Shown here one piece after another: positions 28,014 through 36,744 of a stretch of 64,000 nucleotides of DNA (positions are counted from its first letter, which is position 1; each line of letters opens with the position of its first letter). Below the pieces are notes generated by a model, which was not told the DNA's origin, did no database searches, and saw only the letters and a program-made list of their open reading frames with translations. This DNA is from Verrucomicrobiota bacterium (GTDB lineage Bacteria > Auribacterota > JABMQX01 > JAFGEW01), in contig JAFGEW010000105.1 of the NCBI GenBank assembly GCA_016931415.1, positions 1 to 64,000 of the forward strand, given 5' to 3'. A program made the position numbers and the translations under genes.

Positions 28014-29517
28014 GGTGTTTGCCGGGCGACGGCTTGTCGTCGGGATCGAGGGCACGGCGGTCACGGACGAGACGGTCGCGTTCCTGCGCTCCATTCGCGC
28101 GGGCGGCGTGATCCTCTTTGCGCGCAATATCGAGTCGGTCGAGCAGACGAAGCGCCTGATTGCCGGGCTGCGGGCGGCGCTCGACTGGCCGTTGCTCGTC
28201 ATGATTGACCACGAGGGCGGCCTCGTTGTCCGGTTCAAGCGCGGGGTGACGATGTTCCCCGGCAACTCGGCGCTCGGCGCGGCGGCGCAGCCGGTGGATG
28301 CCGAGGGCGTCGGGCGCGTCATGGGCGAGGAGCTCAAGGCGATCGGGTTCGACGTGAACCTGGCGCCCGTGCTCGACGTGCTCACGCCGGCGTTCAACCC
28401 GGGGATCACGATCCGCTCGTTCGGCGACGATGCGGACCGCGTTGCCGAGCTGGGCGAGTCGATGATCCGCGGCATGCAGGCGGCGGGCCTGGCCGCGTGC
28501 GCCAAGCACCTGCCCGGCAAAGGCGCGGCGACCGTTGACGCTCACTACGACCTGCCCGTCATCGAGCTGGATCACTACACGGCCGCCGAGCATCTGGCGC
28601 CCTTCCGCCGCGCGGCGCGCGAGGGCGTCGCGTGCATGATGACGACGCACGTCGTCTCGCCTGCGTGGGAGCGCGACGAGACGCTGCCGGCGACGTTCTC
28701 GCGCACGATCGCCACCGAGCTGGTTCGGCTCGATCTCCACCACGACGGCGTGCTCATCAGCGACGATCTCGACATGGGCGCCATCGCCACGCACTGGCCC
28801 ATGGAGGGATCCGCCGTGCGCGCCGTCGAGGCGGGTCACGATCTGCTGCTCGTGTGCCACGATCGCGACCGGATGCTGGCGGCGCATCGCGCGCTCGTTG
28901 AGGCGTTCGAGGCGGGGCGGTTCGATGCGCGGACGATGGTGGAGAGTGACGCACGCCTCGACACGCTCATTGCCTTCTGCTCACAGCCGATCCCGCCACG
29001 CGTGACCGACGCGAAAGGTGCTCGCCTGCTCCAATACCTGCTCACAAAGCGAGCGCTCGAAGTGCGCTCCGGTGGCCACGGGCACGTGCCGATCGCGCCG
29101 GGCACACAGGTGGCCGTCGTCTACCCCATGCTCGATGACGTGCCGGGCGTGCTTGTCGAGGACGAGATGCTCGATCCGGGCAAGCTCATCCGCGCCTACT
29201 TCGAGCCGAGCGAGGTTCGGGCCACGCTCCATCCGTTCCGCCTCGAGGCGGGGCCCGAGCCGGCACGCGACCTGTTCCATGCGGCGAAAGGCGCCGAGCT
29301 TATTCTGCTCGTCTGCTTCCACGCTATGGTGTACGCGCGCGAGCGCGAACTGCTGCGCGCGTTCGAGCGCTTCGACGACCGGCTTATCGTGCTCGTGACG
29401 CGCAACCCGCTCGACGCGGACTTGATCGAGGGCTCACCGACGGTGGTGATTGCCCACGGCTTCCGCACGTTCCAGATCGGGGCGGCGATCGAGACGTTGT
29501 GCGGGCGGCTGGACTAG
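27994..29517 (+). CDS. Glycoside hydrolase family 3, beta-N-acetylhexosaminidase-like (NagZ type)
   Basis: A 507-residue cytoplasmic protein. ATG 27994 follows GGGAGG and overlaps the symporter by 20 bases. Residues about 15-330 are a GH3 barrel: GGVILFARNIES, DHEGGLVVRF, the family motif KHLPGKGAATVDAHYDLP with the His general acid/base, and SDDLDMGAI with the nucleophile Asp. NagZ recycles GlcNAc-anhydroMurNAc; here the C-terminal extension of about 175 residues is of the two-domain kind found in Gram-positive NagZ and related enzymes. The substrate could be murein fragments or a dietary glycan. Confidence 0.88.
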   Translation: MSASHSEVFAGRRLVVGIEGTAVTDETVAFLRSIRAGGVILFARNIESVEQTKRLIAGLRAALDWPLLVMIDHEGGLVVRFKRGVTMFPGNSALGAAAQPVDAEGVGRVMGEELKAIGFDVNLAPVLDVLTPAFNPGITIRSFGDDADRVAELGESMIRGMQAAGLAACAKHLPGKGAATVDAHYDLPVIELDHYTAAEHLAPFRRAAREGVACMMTTHVVSPAWERDETLPATFSRTIATELVRLDLHHDGVLISDDLDMGAIATHWPMEGSAVRAVEAGHDLLLVCHDRDRMLAAHRALVEAFEAGRFDARTMVESDARLDTLIAFCSQPIPPRVTDAKGARLLQYLLTKRALEVRSGGHGHVPIAPGTQVAVVYPMLDDVPGVLVEDEMLDPGKLIRAYFEPSEVRATLHPFRLEAGPEPARDLFHAAKGAELILLVCFHAMVYARERELLRAFERFDDRLIVLVTRNPLDADLIEGSPTVVIAHGFRTFQIGAAIETLCGRLD

Positions 29518-29749
29518 CCCGCATTTCTCAGGCCGGAGCGAGGGTGACATGAGCAGATGGAAATGGGGACAGCCTGCTTGGGCCTCCGCCGGAGACGAGT
29601 CATGCTGCGGGGCGCCTGGCTGCCGGCCTGGACTGGGCGACAACTGCCTCCGGGCGCCGCGCACCGTAAGTCGTCCATTCCATTAGCGCAGAGAGCAGGA
29701 ACCAGTGCGGTGTGGTTCAGGACTGACGAACATGGTTGGGAGACGACAC

Positions 29750-31723
29750 ATGTCGAACCTGACACTTGAGACGGCTGCGAGCCTGGGCGAAGGGGCGGTA
29801 CATCCGGCCTTCTCACCAGACGGTTCGATGTTGTGCTGGCTACATGGACCCAAGATATGTCTCTGGAACCGGGACAAGCAGGCGTGCTTCCTGGAACTTG
29901 ACGGCACGGCTCCGGCGTGGTCTCCGGACTCGAAGAGCCTCGCATTCGCCCTGGACGACAAGATTCGGTTGCTGCGTCTCGACCGGAACGAGCAGACACC
30001 AATTGGCGAAGGACAGAGGCCTTGTTGGTCGCCAACGGATGGTAGGCTCTACTGGCTAAGCCGATCTGAAGACACGGGCCGGGTCATGGCCTATGAGGCA
30101 GACGGCGAAGCCCCTCGGGAAGTTGCGGCACGCGTCTCGCCGGACTTCCCATGGGCCGTATCGAGAGATGGTCGTCTTCTGGCTTGTGTTCGCGCGGAAT
30201 CGAACCCAGCTCGCCTCAAGGGTCTGCCCAGCGGGGCACGTCAGATAGGAGCCTTCTCCGATCTTCTTACGCTTTGTGTCGTTGACATCCGTACCGGAGC
30301 CGATCTCTACAAGACGGGGTTGCCGCTTGGCGCGGTGAGCTACAGCACGCGCATCGGGTGGTCATCGACGGGCCACGGACTCGTCTACTCGTGGGAACTG
30401 CCCCCCTTCGGCGATGGAGGAAGGTCCGGACGAGAGACCTACGTATGGTTTCTCGACGATGCCGAGCCATTTCGTGTTGACGCGGGGGAAGGCGTGGCGA
30501 CGGCGTTGGCGACGTGGTCGCCCGATGGACGGCAACTAGCGTTCCTGGTAAACCCCTGCGGACCTTTTGCCTTAGACCCCATGGGCTGGCTGACGGTGTT
30601 CGACGTGTCAAAGAGGAGCGTCGTGTGGCAATGCCGGGACGAGGTGGCAACAGTTGCGCCACTGTGGTCTCCTGACGGCCACGAGCTCTACTGCCGGGTG
30701 GCCCGGCATGTGGAACAGCCCCACGTTTCCTTCTCCAAAGACGGCAAGGTGCTTCGTCGAATCACCCCGGAGGGAAGCTACTGTGGTGCTGTGGATCTCT
30801 CGCCTGACGGCGCGTACTTGGCGGCGTCGGCGCGGCAGTTCTTCAGCTTGGATGAGATATGGATGTGCTCGACGCAAGCCGAAGAGACACACCGCATAAC
30901 CTCCGCATCGTCCGCGCTGGAGGGCCTGAGTTTCCCTCAAATGAGCACCCATCAATGGACCACACCGGATGGATGTTCGTTCACGGGGATCGTCATGGAA
31001 TCAGCTGAGGCTTCTGTCGATACGCCTCTCCTTGTGTTCCCGGCCATGGGAGAGCGAGGCTGGCATATCGCGAACCTTCAGTGCAACGTTGGCTTCCTGC
31101 TGGCATCGATAGCGGAGCAAGGCTATCGGGTGTTTGTCCCTTGCCATCGCTTCACGGGGTTGGCCGGCTTGGAGCACATAAAGGACACGTGGCGCCTGCG
31201 CGCGATGGCTGAGGACGTCGCTCCCGGGATAGAAACGCTTCGCCAAGCTCTGGGCAGTAACGCCCCGGTTGTCGGTCTCGGCCAAAGCCTCAGCGCCGAC
31301 ATACTGTGCGAAATGCTGGTATCCTTCCCGGACCAGTTCCTGGGAGTCGTCGTGTCTGGAATCCACGCGAACCTGGCTAGCGTCTATGCCATGAGTGGTA
31401 GCCCCAACCTCGGACTTCGCTTGACCTTTGGTGGCTCACCATCCGAGCGCTACTCAGATTACCTGGAGGGATCGCCGTTGCGGGTAGGGATCAAAGAGAC
31501 CCGATCCGCGGTTCTGATCCTCATGGGCGCGGACGACGATGCGTTGTCGGGAGCGAAGGATTTCTTCGTGGCCCTGACCGAAGCGGGTAAGGACGCCACA
31601 TTTCTGGTGTTCGAGGACCAGAACCATTGGCCTGAGCGGCCGGAACAGGTCGCAACCTATCTGACCGTGGCGGTCGAATGGCTCAACCGGCTGGTTGATG
31701 CTGAGGTCAAGTCCAGCGGATAG
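29750..31723 (+). CDS. S9-family (prolyl-oligopeptidase-like) peptidase/hydrolase with beta-propeller
   Basis: A 657-residue protein. Residues 1-400 carry WD40/TolB-like propeller blades (AFSPDGSMLCW, AWSPDSKSLAFA, TWSPDGRQLAFL, LWSPDGHELYC). Residues about 420-655 are an alpha/beta-hydrolase domain: Ser in GLGQSLSAD, Asp in MGADDDALSG and His in EDQNHWPE. The nucleophile elbow GxGQSxS departs from the usual GxSxGG of S9 peptidases, so an esterase-like role is possible. No signal peptide. The start at 29750 is chosen over 29732 because GGGAGA sits upstream. By eye, its third codon positions are less GC-rich than in the neighbouring genes, which may mean transfer. Confidence 0.7.
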   Translation: MSNLTLETAASLGEGAVHPAFSPDGSMLCWLHGPKICLWNRDKQACFLELDGTAPAWSPDSKSLAFALDDKIRLLRLDRNEQTPIGEGQRPCWSPTDGRLYWLSRSEDTGRVMAYEADGEAPREVAARVSPDFPWAVSRDGRLLACVRAESNPARLKGLPSGARQIGAFSDLLTLCVVDIRTGADLYKTGLPLGAVSYSTRIGWSSTGHGLVYSWELPPFGDGGRSGRETYVWFLDDAEPFRVDAGEGVATALATWSPDGRQLAFLVNPCGPFALDPMGWLTVFDVSKRSVVWQCRDEVATVAPLWSPDGHELYCRVARHVEQPHVSFSKDGKVLRRITPEGSYCGAVDLSPDGAYLAASARQFFSLDEIWMCSTQAEETHRITSASSALEGLSFPQMSTHQWTTPDGCSFTGIVMESAEASVDTPLLVFPAMGERGWHIANLQCNVGFLLASIAEQGYRVFVPCHRFTGLAGLEHIKDTWRLRAMAEDVAPGIETLRQALGSNAPVVGLGQSLSADILCEMLVSFPDQFLGVVVSGIHANLASVYAMSGSPNLGLRLTFGGSPSERYSDYLEGSPLRVGIKETRSAVLILMGADDDALSGAKDFFVALTEAGKDATFLVFEDQNHWPERPEQVATYLTVAVEWLNRLVDAEVKSSG

Positions 31724-32155
31724 TGACGCCGCACCTCACGCGCAGCGATTGCCTGAACGCGCTTGTCGAGAAGGCGCGCCTTGGCGCGTTGGCTTACGCC
31801 GGCTGAGGAGTAAGCCCTGAAGCCGATGGCATGACCTACCTGCAGAACAGGCGTGTTCAGGGGCAGCCGTGCACCTCGGAACGATGGCGGGCGGCTGGAG
31901 TGGTGGGTGTCTGTCGCCCCTACAGGGCTCAGGTTTTCCTTGTCTCGTCGAGAACCTGGGCCTTCACGGCCCAGGCTACCTCCTGCCGGGCCTCCAGCCC
32001 TCAGGATAGGACGGCGGCTGGCTGACCTCCGGTCAGCTAGAGCGCGGCGGCCCTGCAGCCGCTCGGCGAGTCCGCGGCAGGCGTTGACGCGAGATGCTGA
32101 ATCCCCAGACGACGTGTGAGCACGGCCTTCGTCGAAAGACCCAGGATGCCACGTG
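31724..32155. repeat. Non-coding stretch with intergenic hairpin repeats
   Basis: No credible gene in 432 bases. The clearest element is a hairpin at 31955-31975 (CCTGGGCC, 5-nt loop, GGCCCAGG), set among 'gcccctacagggct' and 'gggcctccagccc' dyads, which together look like one copy of a dispersed intergenic repeat. A further dyad, CTGACC/GGTCAG, lies near 32021-32036. Confidence 0.5.
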
Positions 32156-33025
32156 TCAGTAGATCACCTTGTTGAGGGGGTACTCGATGATACCCTCGGC
32201 GCCGGCGGCCTTGAGCTTCGGGATGATGTCGCGGACGACTTTCTCGTCGACGATCACCTCGATAGCCACCCAGCCCTCCTGCGACAGCGACGAGACGGTC
32301 GGGTTGCGCAGCGCGGGAATGAGTCTCGTGATCTCATCGAGCTTCGCGCGCTCGAGGTTCATCTTCACGCCGACCTTCTGCTCGGCGTTGAGCGCGCCCT
32401 GAAGCAACAGCGCGATGTTCTCGATCTTCGTGCGCTTCCACGCGTCGGTCCAGGCGGCCTTGTTGGCGATGAAGCGCGTCGTCGAGCTCATGAGCGTCTC
32501 GACGATGCGCAGCTTGTTCGCACGCAGCGACGAGCCGGTCTCGGTCAGCTCGACGATCGCGTCGACAAGCGTCGGCACTTTCACCTCCGTGGCGCCCCAG
32601 GAGAACTCGACGGCGGCCTCGACGTTGTGCGCGGCGAGGTACTTCTTCGTCAGGTTGACCGCCTCGGTCGCGATGCGCTTGCCCTGGAGGTCCTTGACCG
32701 ACTTGATCGGGGAATCCTCCGGCACGGCAAGCACCCAGCGCACGGGCGTGAACCCGGTCTTGGCGTAGATGAGCTCGGAGACCTCGTGCACGTCGGAGCC
32801 GTTCTCCTCGATCCAGTCCTTGCCGGTCACGCCGGCGTCGAGCACGCCGCGCTCGACGTAGACCGAGATCTCCTGCGCGCGCAGCAGGACGACGGAGATC
32901 TCCGGATCGTCGGTGGTCGGGAAGTACGAGCGCGACGAGGCGCTGATCGAGTACCCCGCTTTGCGGAACAGCTCGAACGTCGAGTCCTGCAGGCTGCCTT
33001 TGGGCAGACCGAGTGTCAGCTTCAT
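32156..33025 (-). CDS. hisG: ATP phosphoribosyltransferase, long form (HisG)
   Basis: HisG joins ATP and PRPP, the first committed step of histidine synthesis, and is normally inhibited by histidine. The 289-residue protein is the long form: catalytic domains (about 1-210, with [22 protein letters not shown] and the PRPP loop [15 protein letters not shown]) plus the C-terminal ACT-like regulatory domain (about 215-289, with [17 protein letters not shown]). No HisZ is therefore needed. It is a single-gene unit 30 kb from hisA-hisF-hisI, with its own promoter. Confidence 0.96.
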   Translation of the reverse strand: MKLTLGLPKGSLQDSTFELFRKAGYSISASSRSYFPTTDDPEISVVLLRAQEISVYVERGVLDAGVTGKDWIEENGSDVHEVSELIYAKTGFTPVRWVLAVPEDSPIKSVKDLQGKRIATEAVNLTKKYLAAHNVEAAVEFSWGATEVKVPTLVDAIVELTETGSSLRANKLRIVETLMSSTTRFIANKAAWTDAWKRTKIENIALLLQGALNAEQKVGVKMNLERAKLDEITRLIPALRNPTVSSLSQEGWVAIEVIVDEKVVRDIIPKLKAAGAEGIIEYPLNKVIY

Positions 33026-33097
33026 GGCCGGGTCTCCGTTGCCGATTGCGTGCGGTGGTGTCTCGGGGACGGACGCCCCGCTCCCCGGAAGGTCCGC

Positions 33098-33125
33098 ATC
33101 CTAGCACGCTTCGATGGGGAATCAA
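33098..33125 (-). promoter_or_regulatory. Putative promoter for hisG
   Basis: Minus-strand TTGATT (33125-33120), 16-nt spacer, TAGGAT (33103-33098), about 70 bases before hisG. I see no leader peptide with runs of His codons. Confidence 0.45.
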
Positions 33126-33159
33126 GCCGTTTCCGGCCGGGTGCAGACGGGGGGACTCG

Positions 33160-33213
33160 CCACGGAGGTCACGGAGAGCACGGAGAGAATGCCCACCTCC
33201 GTGCTCTCCGTGG
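33160..33213. repeat. 'cacggag' inverted repeat, copy 1
   Basis: A perfect 16-bp stem (33170-33185 with 33197-33212) and an 11-nt loop, built from repeats of cacggag. It lies 24 bases after the stop of the LarA-like gene and could also end that transcript. Related copies are at 34570-34640 and 35801-35830. Confidence 0.7.
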
Positions 33214-33236
33214 TGAAACCAGTTCCGGGTGGAGGT

Positions 33237-34517
33237 TCATCCCGCGGGCACGTCGCGCACGACGCTCTCGGCCGCATCCGGCAGATACGCGACACGCGCG
33301 CCGGGCGTCTCGCGGAGGACGTGCTCGAGGGCTCCCTGAAGATCGCTTACCGGCACGAGGCCCGTGCGGCGGACGGCGTCGGTCGGCAGCGCCGTCTTCA
33401 TCATGATGCGGCAGCGTGCCGTTTTGCGGCGCAACGCCAGTGCCGTGCCGCCGTGGAGCTGGTAATCGCTCTCGAGCCGTTCGACGAACGTGTCCTCGTC
33501 AAGATTGAACCAGTCGAGGAACGTATCGGAGCCGGCGCCCTCGCCGCATTCGGCAGCTATGAGCAGCGTCCCGCCGTCGCGGAGCAACTCGCACGCGTTA
33601 TCAACGGCCTTGTGCGCCTGGATCAGGTTGATGTCGCGCGGCAGCCCGCCGCACGAGGCGATAACGACGTCGTAGCGGCGTGTCACTTCGAGCATGGCCG
33701 TCTCACGCAAGCGCGCGCACACGGCGTCTTGCGACTTGTCCCATGCGCCCGCGACGATGCCCGCCGGGTTGCCGCGTTCATTGAGCAGGCACTGGATCGA
33801 GAATGCCGGCGGGGCGAGGGCGGCAGCCTCGCGGATGTCCTCGGCGCACGCGTTGCCGGCCAGCGTGCCCTTGAGGCGGCGTGATTCCCGCAACACCTGC
33901 CGGACGTAGAGCGCGTGATTGGCAAGCACCCCCGCACGCCCCGCCACGCCGGGGAAGACGAGTTTTGGCCCGCCGCCGAATCCGGCGAAGTAGTGGAAGC
34001 CCACGGCACCGAGCGTGATCGCTGCGTCGGCATCGAGATAGCGCGGGTTGAGGCGCACGTTCGTGCCGCGCGACGTTCTCCCCACCGCGGCCAAGTCCAC
34101 CGCGTCGCAGTCGTGATGGACGATGTGAGCGCGGCCACACGCCGCATCGCCGTAGAGCGAGCGCGAGGCCTCGTCGGACTGCCGGGTGTGCGTGCCGTAG
34201 GCGACGAGCAGCGTGATCGCGGCGTCCGGCACGCCGCAGCCGTTCAGTTCGTCGAGCACGGCGGGCAACAGCGCCGGGTAGCCGCACGCGCGGGTCCAGT
34301 CGGCGACGACAAGGGCGACCCGCATGTCGGGCCGCATGCGGGACCCGATCACCTCGGCGAGAGCCGGGCCCGATTGCGGCCTGTGGACGGCATCGCGGAG
34401 CGCGGCGGGCACGTCGTCGAGCGCGGGCCTTGGCGGCGGCGCGATCGTCTCGAGATCCGCCGTCGGCGCCACGTCAACGCCGATCGCGCCTCGACCGTAT
34501 GCAAGGTGCAACCGCAT
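33237..34517 (-). CDS. LarA/DUF2088 family protein (nickel-dependent racemase-like)
   Basis: A 426-residue soluble protein of the lactate racemase family, whose type member uses a nickel-pincer nucleotide to racemise 2-hydroxy acids. Family landmarks are VADWTRACGYPALLP, the VAYGTHTRQSD motif with a catalytic-type His, VHHDCDAVD, and GGGPKLVFPGVAG carrying the cofactor-binding Lys. The start at 34517 is chosen because the frame upstream runs through a dispersed repeat. The cofactor genes larB, larC and larE are absent from the window, and many members act on sugars or acids other than lactate, so the substrate is open. Confidence 0.82.
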   Translation of the reverse strand: MRLHLAYGRGAIGVDVAPTADLETIAPPPRPALDDVPAALRDAVHRPQSGPALAEVIGSRMRPDMRVALVVADWTRACGYPALLPAVLDELNGCGVPDAAITLLVAYGTHTRQSDEASRSLYGDAACGRAHIVHHDCDAVDLAAVGRTSRGTNVRLNPRYLDADAAITLGAVGFHYFAGFGGGPKLVFPGVAGRAGVLANHALYVRQVLRESRRLKGTLAGNACAEDIREAAALAPPAFSIQCLLNERGNPAGIVAGAWDKSQDAVCARLRETAMLEVTRRYDVVIASCGGLPRDINLIQAHKAVDNACELLRDGGTLLIAAECGEGAGSDTFLDWFNLDEDTFVERLESDYQLHGGTALALRRKTARCRIMMKTALPTDAVRRTGLVPVSDLQGALEHVLRETPGARVAYLPDAAESVVRDVPAG

Positions 34518-34569
34518 CGGTTGTCGATTCCTGCGCAATGAACGTCCGTCATCGGGCAGCGCCAACGCA

Positions 34570-34640
34570 TTCACCACGGAGATCACGGAGAGCACGGAGA
34601 GAGACCCGGTCTCTGTTTTCTGTGTGCCCTCTGTGGTGAA
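34570..34640. repeat. 'cacggag' inverted repeat, copy 2
   Basis: Starts with TTCACCAC and ends with GTGGTGAA, with cacggag units in the left arm and imperfect ctctgtg units in the right. It lies directly upstream of the LarA-like gene, so that gene is bracketed by two copies (see 33160-33213). Confidence 0.65.
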
Positions 34641-34723
34641 GGCCTCATAGGCAGCGCCCGGGAGGTCCTCGCGCACACGATACCATGCCCGGGCCGGCGG
34701 CGGAAGCCGGGCGCGCGCCGGGC

Positions 34724-34758
34724 AAAAAGGAGCGCCCCGGGGGGAGGTCCCGGGGCGC
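34724..34758 (-). terminator. Rho-independent terminator of the 34785-35264 gene
   Basis: Read on the minus strand, a perfect 10-bp GC-only stem (34758-34749 with 34741-34732, 7-nt loop) is followed three bases later by TTTTT. It begins 27 bases after the stop codon of the minus-strand gene and is the clearest intrinsic terminator in the window. Confidence 0.8.
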
Positions 34759-34784
34759 GGGTCGCCGCGAAGGGGAGAGTGGTT

Positions 34785-35264
34785 TTACAGCACGCGTTCA
34801 CCAATGTCAGGAACCACCTGACCACTGGCGGGAGAGGAATCGGTGTCAAATTCGTCGAGATCGCTCGCCGGCGCTGCCGGGAGCGCGGCGGCGATGCCTG
34901 CCGCTTCTATTGGGGCCGCGCCGCTTATCGTCACGGACGCCGTGTTGCACGCCATGGCCTCGGCCGAGATCTCCAGCCGGTCGCCGGCGAACGTCAGGGC
35001 AAGGCCCTCGTCGTCGGGCAAGCAGAGGTGCGACGGCGCGTGCGCATAGCCGGGCAGCGCCAGGTCAGCGAGCGGCTGCGCGCCGTGCGCGAGACCGGGG
35101 GCGAGGACAGCTTCACCGCGGCAATCGCCGCTTCTGGCGGCGCCGCCGTTCTCGATGGCGCCGTGAGCTTGCTCACTGCGCACGGGCGGCAGGCCGCGCA
35201 CGGTATAGGTGCGCGAACGCATCATCGAGATGACAACCTCTTCGGCATGCGCTTCGGCGTCCAC
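34785..35264 (-). CDS. Hypothetical protein, 159 residues
   Basis: No family is recognised. The frame has the strong GC-third-position bias of neighbouring genes, a GTG start with AGGGG about nine bases upstream, and an intrinsic terminator right behind its stop, so I take it as real. There is no signal peptide. The middle (LALTFAGDRLEISAEAM and TASVTISGAAP) looks beta-rich; the C-terminal 35 residues are acidic and alanine/serine-rich. A starting ATG about 13 codons further in (MMRSRTYTVRGLPPV) is possible. The opposite strand is also open here for 199 codons but lacks such support. Confidence 0.55.
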   Translation of the reverse strand: MDAEAHAEEVVISMMRSRTYTVRGLPPVRSEQAHGAIENGGAARSGDCRGEAVLAPGLAHGAQPLADLALPGYAHAPSHLCLPDDEGLALTFAGDRLEISAEAMACNTASVTISGAAPIEAAGIAAALPAAPASDLDEFDTDSSPASGQVVPDIGERVL

Positions 35265-35651
35265 GTGCTCGGCCCCTTCATGTCGCGTCGCGGTTCATTC
35301 ATTGACTGGTCAGTCGCGCCGATGAAAGAACGCATAGGCGCGAAACCCCGCGTCGTGGCGGTCGCCACTCAGTGAATGAACCGTCTCTGTACAGAGTATC
35401 GGCGCGCACGCCACGGACTTGAGGAAGAAATTGCCGATCGCGCAGAGGCTCCTGGAACGACGGAACACCCGCCGGACAGCAGACGTGTTACGCGTCCATT
35501 TGGTTGCCGGCTTTACGGAGCGATTCGGAGCAGGCGTGACCACATGCGTCCAGGCTGGCGTGCTTGCCCGAAAACCGGGAGCAAAGTCCATGCACGAGAT
35601 GCAGCCAAATATGCTGTCCCGCGATTCCCCAGGTGCCGCGATCCACCTCGC

Positions 35652-35670
35652 CACGGGCGGGACGCCCGTG
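35652..35670. repeat. REP-like hairpin, cacgggcg/cgcccgtg
   Basis: Perfect 8-bp stem with a 3-nt loop, the same design as 937-955, in the 868-base non-coding stretch 35265-36132. A run like 'acaggatccacaggac' follows near 35758-35775. Confidence 0.65.
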
Positions 35671-35800
35671 CTACCCGGCCCGCACACGGAATCGCGCCTC
35701 CCCGGCTCGGTGAACAGCAACACCGGCCCTCCTCTACCTGAGTCAGAAATAGGATTCGACAGGATCCACAGGACCACCCGGATAGATAGGATCGGGTCTT

Positions 35801-35830
35801 ACCACGGGGCCACGGAGAACACGGGGCACG
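35801..35830. repeat. 'cacggag' repeat, copy 3 (one arm only)
   Basis: Three to four direct units of the cacgg(a/g)g kind (accacggggccacggagaac and on), without the matching second arm. It marks the edge of the scrambled Rhs region. Confidence 0.5.
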
Positions 35831-35933
35831 GCTCGATGCGCGGGACGTGGAGATGGAGCTATGGATCGGAATGAGGCACTCCGCATCATCCCGGGCAACA
35901 GCGACTCCCCGGTCACGTCGTTACCTTTCGACT

Positions 35934-36107
35934 CTACCCGATCCCCCCGCGCGTCGTCGACGCGTCCGGGTATTCGGTCGACATGAGCCGCCCGAGGTTG
36001 TCATAGACGAACGTCGTCTTGCCGCTCTCGTCGGCCATCGACACAGCGTCAGGTCCCGGCGTCACCAGTCTGGCGCGAGAGTCCGAAGAGAACAGCAGGT
36101 GCGGTTC
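35934..36107 (-). pseudogene. Rhs/YD-repeat fragment on the minus strand
   Basis: Translation of the minus strand gives a 57-codon stretch with the YD-repeat signature SGKTTFVYDNLGRLMSTEY, preceded by VTPGPDAVSMADE. It is bounded by a stop at 36110 and ends at a TAG at 35936. It has no start codon or ribosome-binding site and cannot be a gene on its own. A larger Rhs fragment on the opposite strand lies 2.3 kb away (38375-39343), so an ancestral Rhs gene or gene pair has been broken and rearranged here. Confidence 0.75.
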
Positions 36108-36132
36108 TCAGGCTTGGTGCACGCGTCGGGCG

Positions 36133-36744
36133 CTAGTCGACGAGGCGTTTGAACTGCTCCAGGTGGCGTATCGACTCGAAAGACGGTTCGGTCTTTGCCT
36201 CCGTCTTGGTTGTTGGGTCGACCCGGATCGCGCAGTCCAGATGGCGGAGCGCCTCCTGATGTCTTCCGTTCTCGGCATACAGGCACGCTGGATTATAGAC
36301 AACACCGGGGTGGGTTCGCTGCTCTTCCCTGATCTTCGCGAGCTCCGCATTCGCAGGGCGCCATGCCTCTTGCTTGTCGTCGATGGCCTTGAGCAAGGAA
36401 CAGGCGTAGGCGACACGCGCGGGTGCCATATCCGGCTCTCGCGACAGTGCCTTCTCATATGCCCGCAGGGTCTTCTCATACCGGCCGCTGGAGTGATAGC
36501 AGACGCCAAGGTAAGCGTAGTCGAGCGCGGTCTGCCGGACGGGAAGCTTGACGCATTCCCGCAGGCAGTCGATGGCCTTTTCGTCTTCGCGCCGCTCAAG
36601 CAGATCGATGGCTTGCGTTCGCAGCTCAGTGGTTCGCTCCGCCGGAGTCTGTTCCTCCGCAGCCTGTCTGTCGCGCGTGACGTACCAGACGGCTCCACCG
36701 CAACACACGAGGATGAGAAGCACCACTATCTTTCTTGAGTTCAT
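36133..36744 (-). CDS. TPR-repeat protein with N-terminal membrane anchor
   Basis: A 203-residue protein. ATG 36744 follows GAGGAGG, which decides the start; the frame upstream is open for 41 more codons but without a start signal. Residues 5-22 (KIVVLLILVCCGGAVWYV) are a membrane anchor or signal sequence. Residues about 40-195 are tetratricopeptide-like repeats (YLGVCYHSSGRYEKTLRAYEKAL and ACLYAENGRHQEALRHLDCAI). The C-terminus ends in HLEQFKRLVD. By eye its codon use is less GC-biased than in the flanking housekeeping genes. It lies inside the Rhs-debris island and could be part of its cargo; its partner is unknown. Confidence 0.72.
   Translation of the reverse strand: MNSRKIVVLLILVCCGGAVWYVTRDRQAAEEQTPAERTTELRTQAIDLLERREDEKAIDCLRECVKLPVRQTALDYAYLGVCYHSSGRYEKTLRAYEKALSREPDMAPARVAYACSLLKAIDDKQEAWRPANAELAKIREEQRTHPGVVYNPACLYAENGRHQEALRHLDCAIRVDPTTKTEAKTEPSFESIRHLEQFKRLVD

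Noticed and set aside
29559-29574. aaatggggacagcct, reminiscent of sequences seen near RAYT elements
   Set aside because: Single short match with no palindromic partner nearby; not enough to call a repeat.
34779-35375. Plus-strand 198-codon frame opposite the small hypothetical gene
   Set aside because: It lacks a ribosome-binding site and terminator, and the minus-strand frame has both.
35310-35874. Overlapping frames of about 150 codons on both strands
   Set aside because: They translate intergenic repeats (cacgggc hairpin, cacggag units, acaggat units) and have no gene signals.
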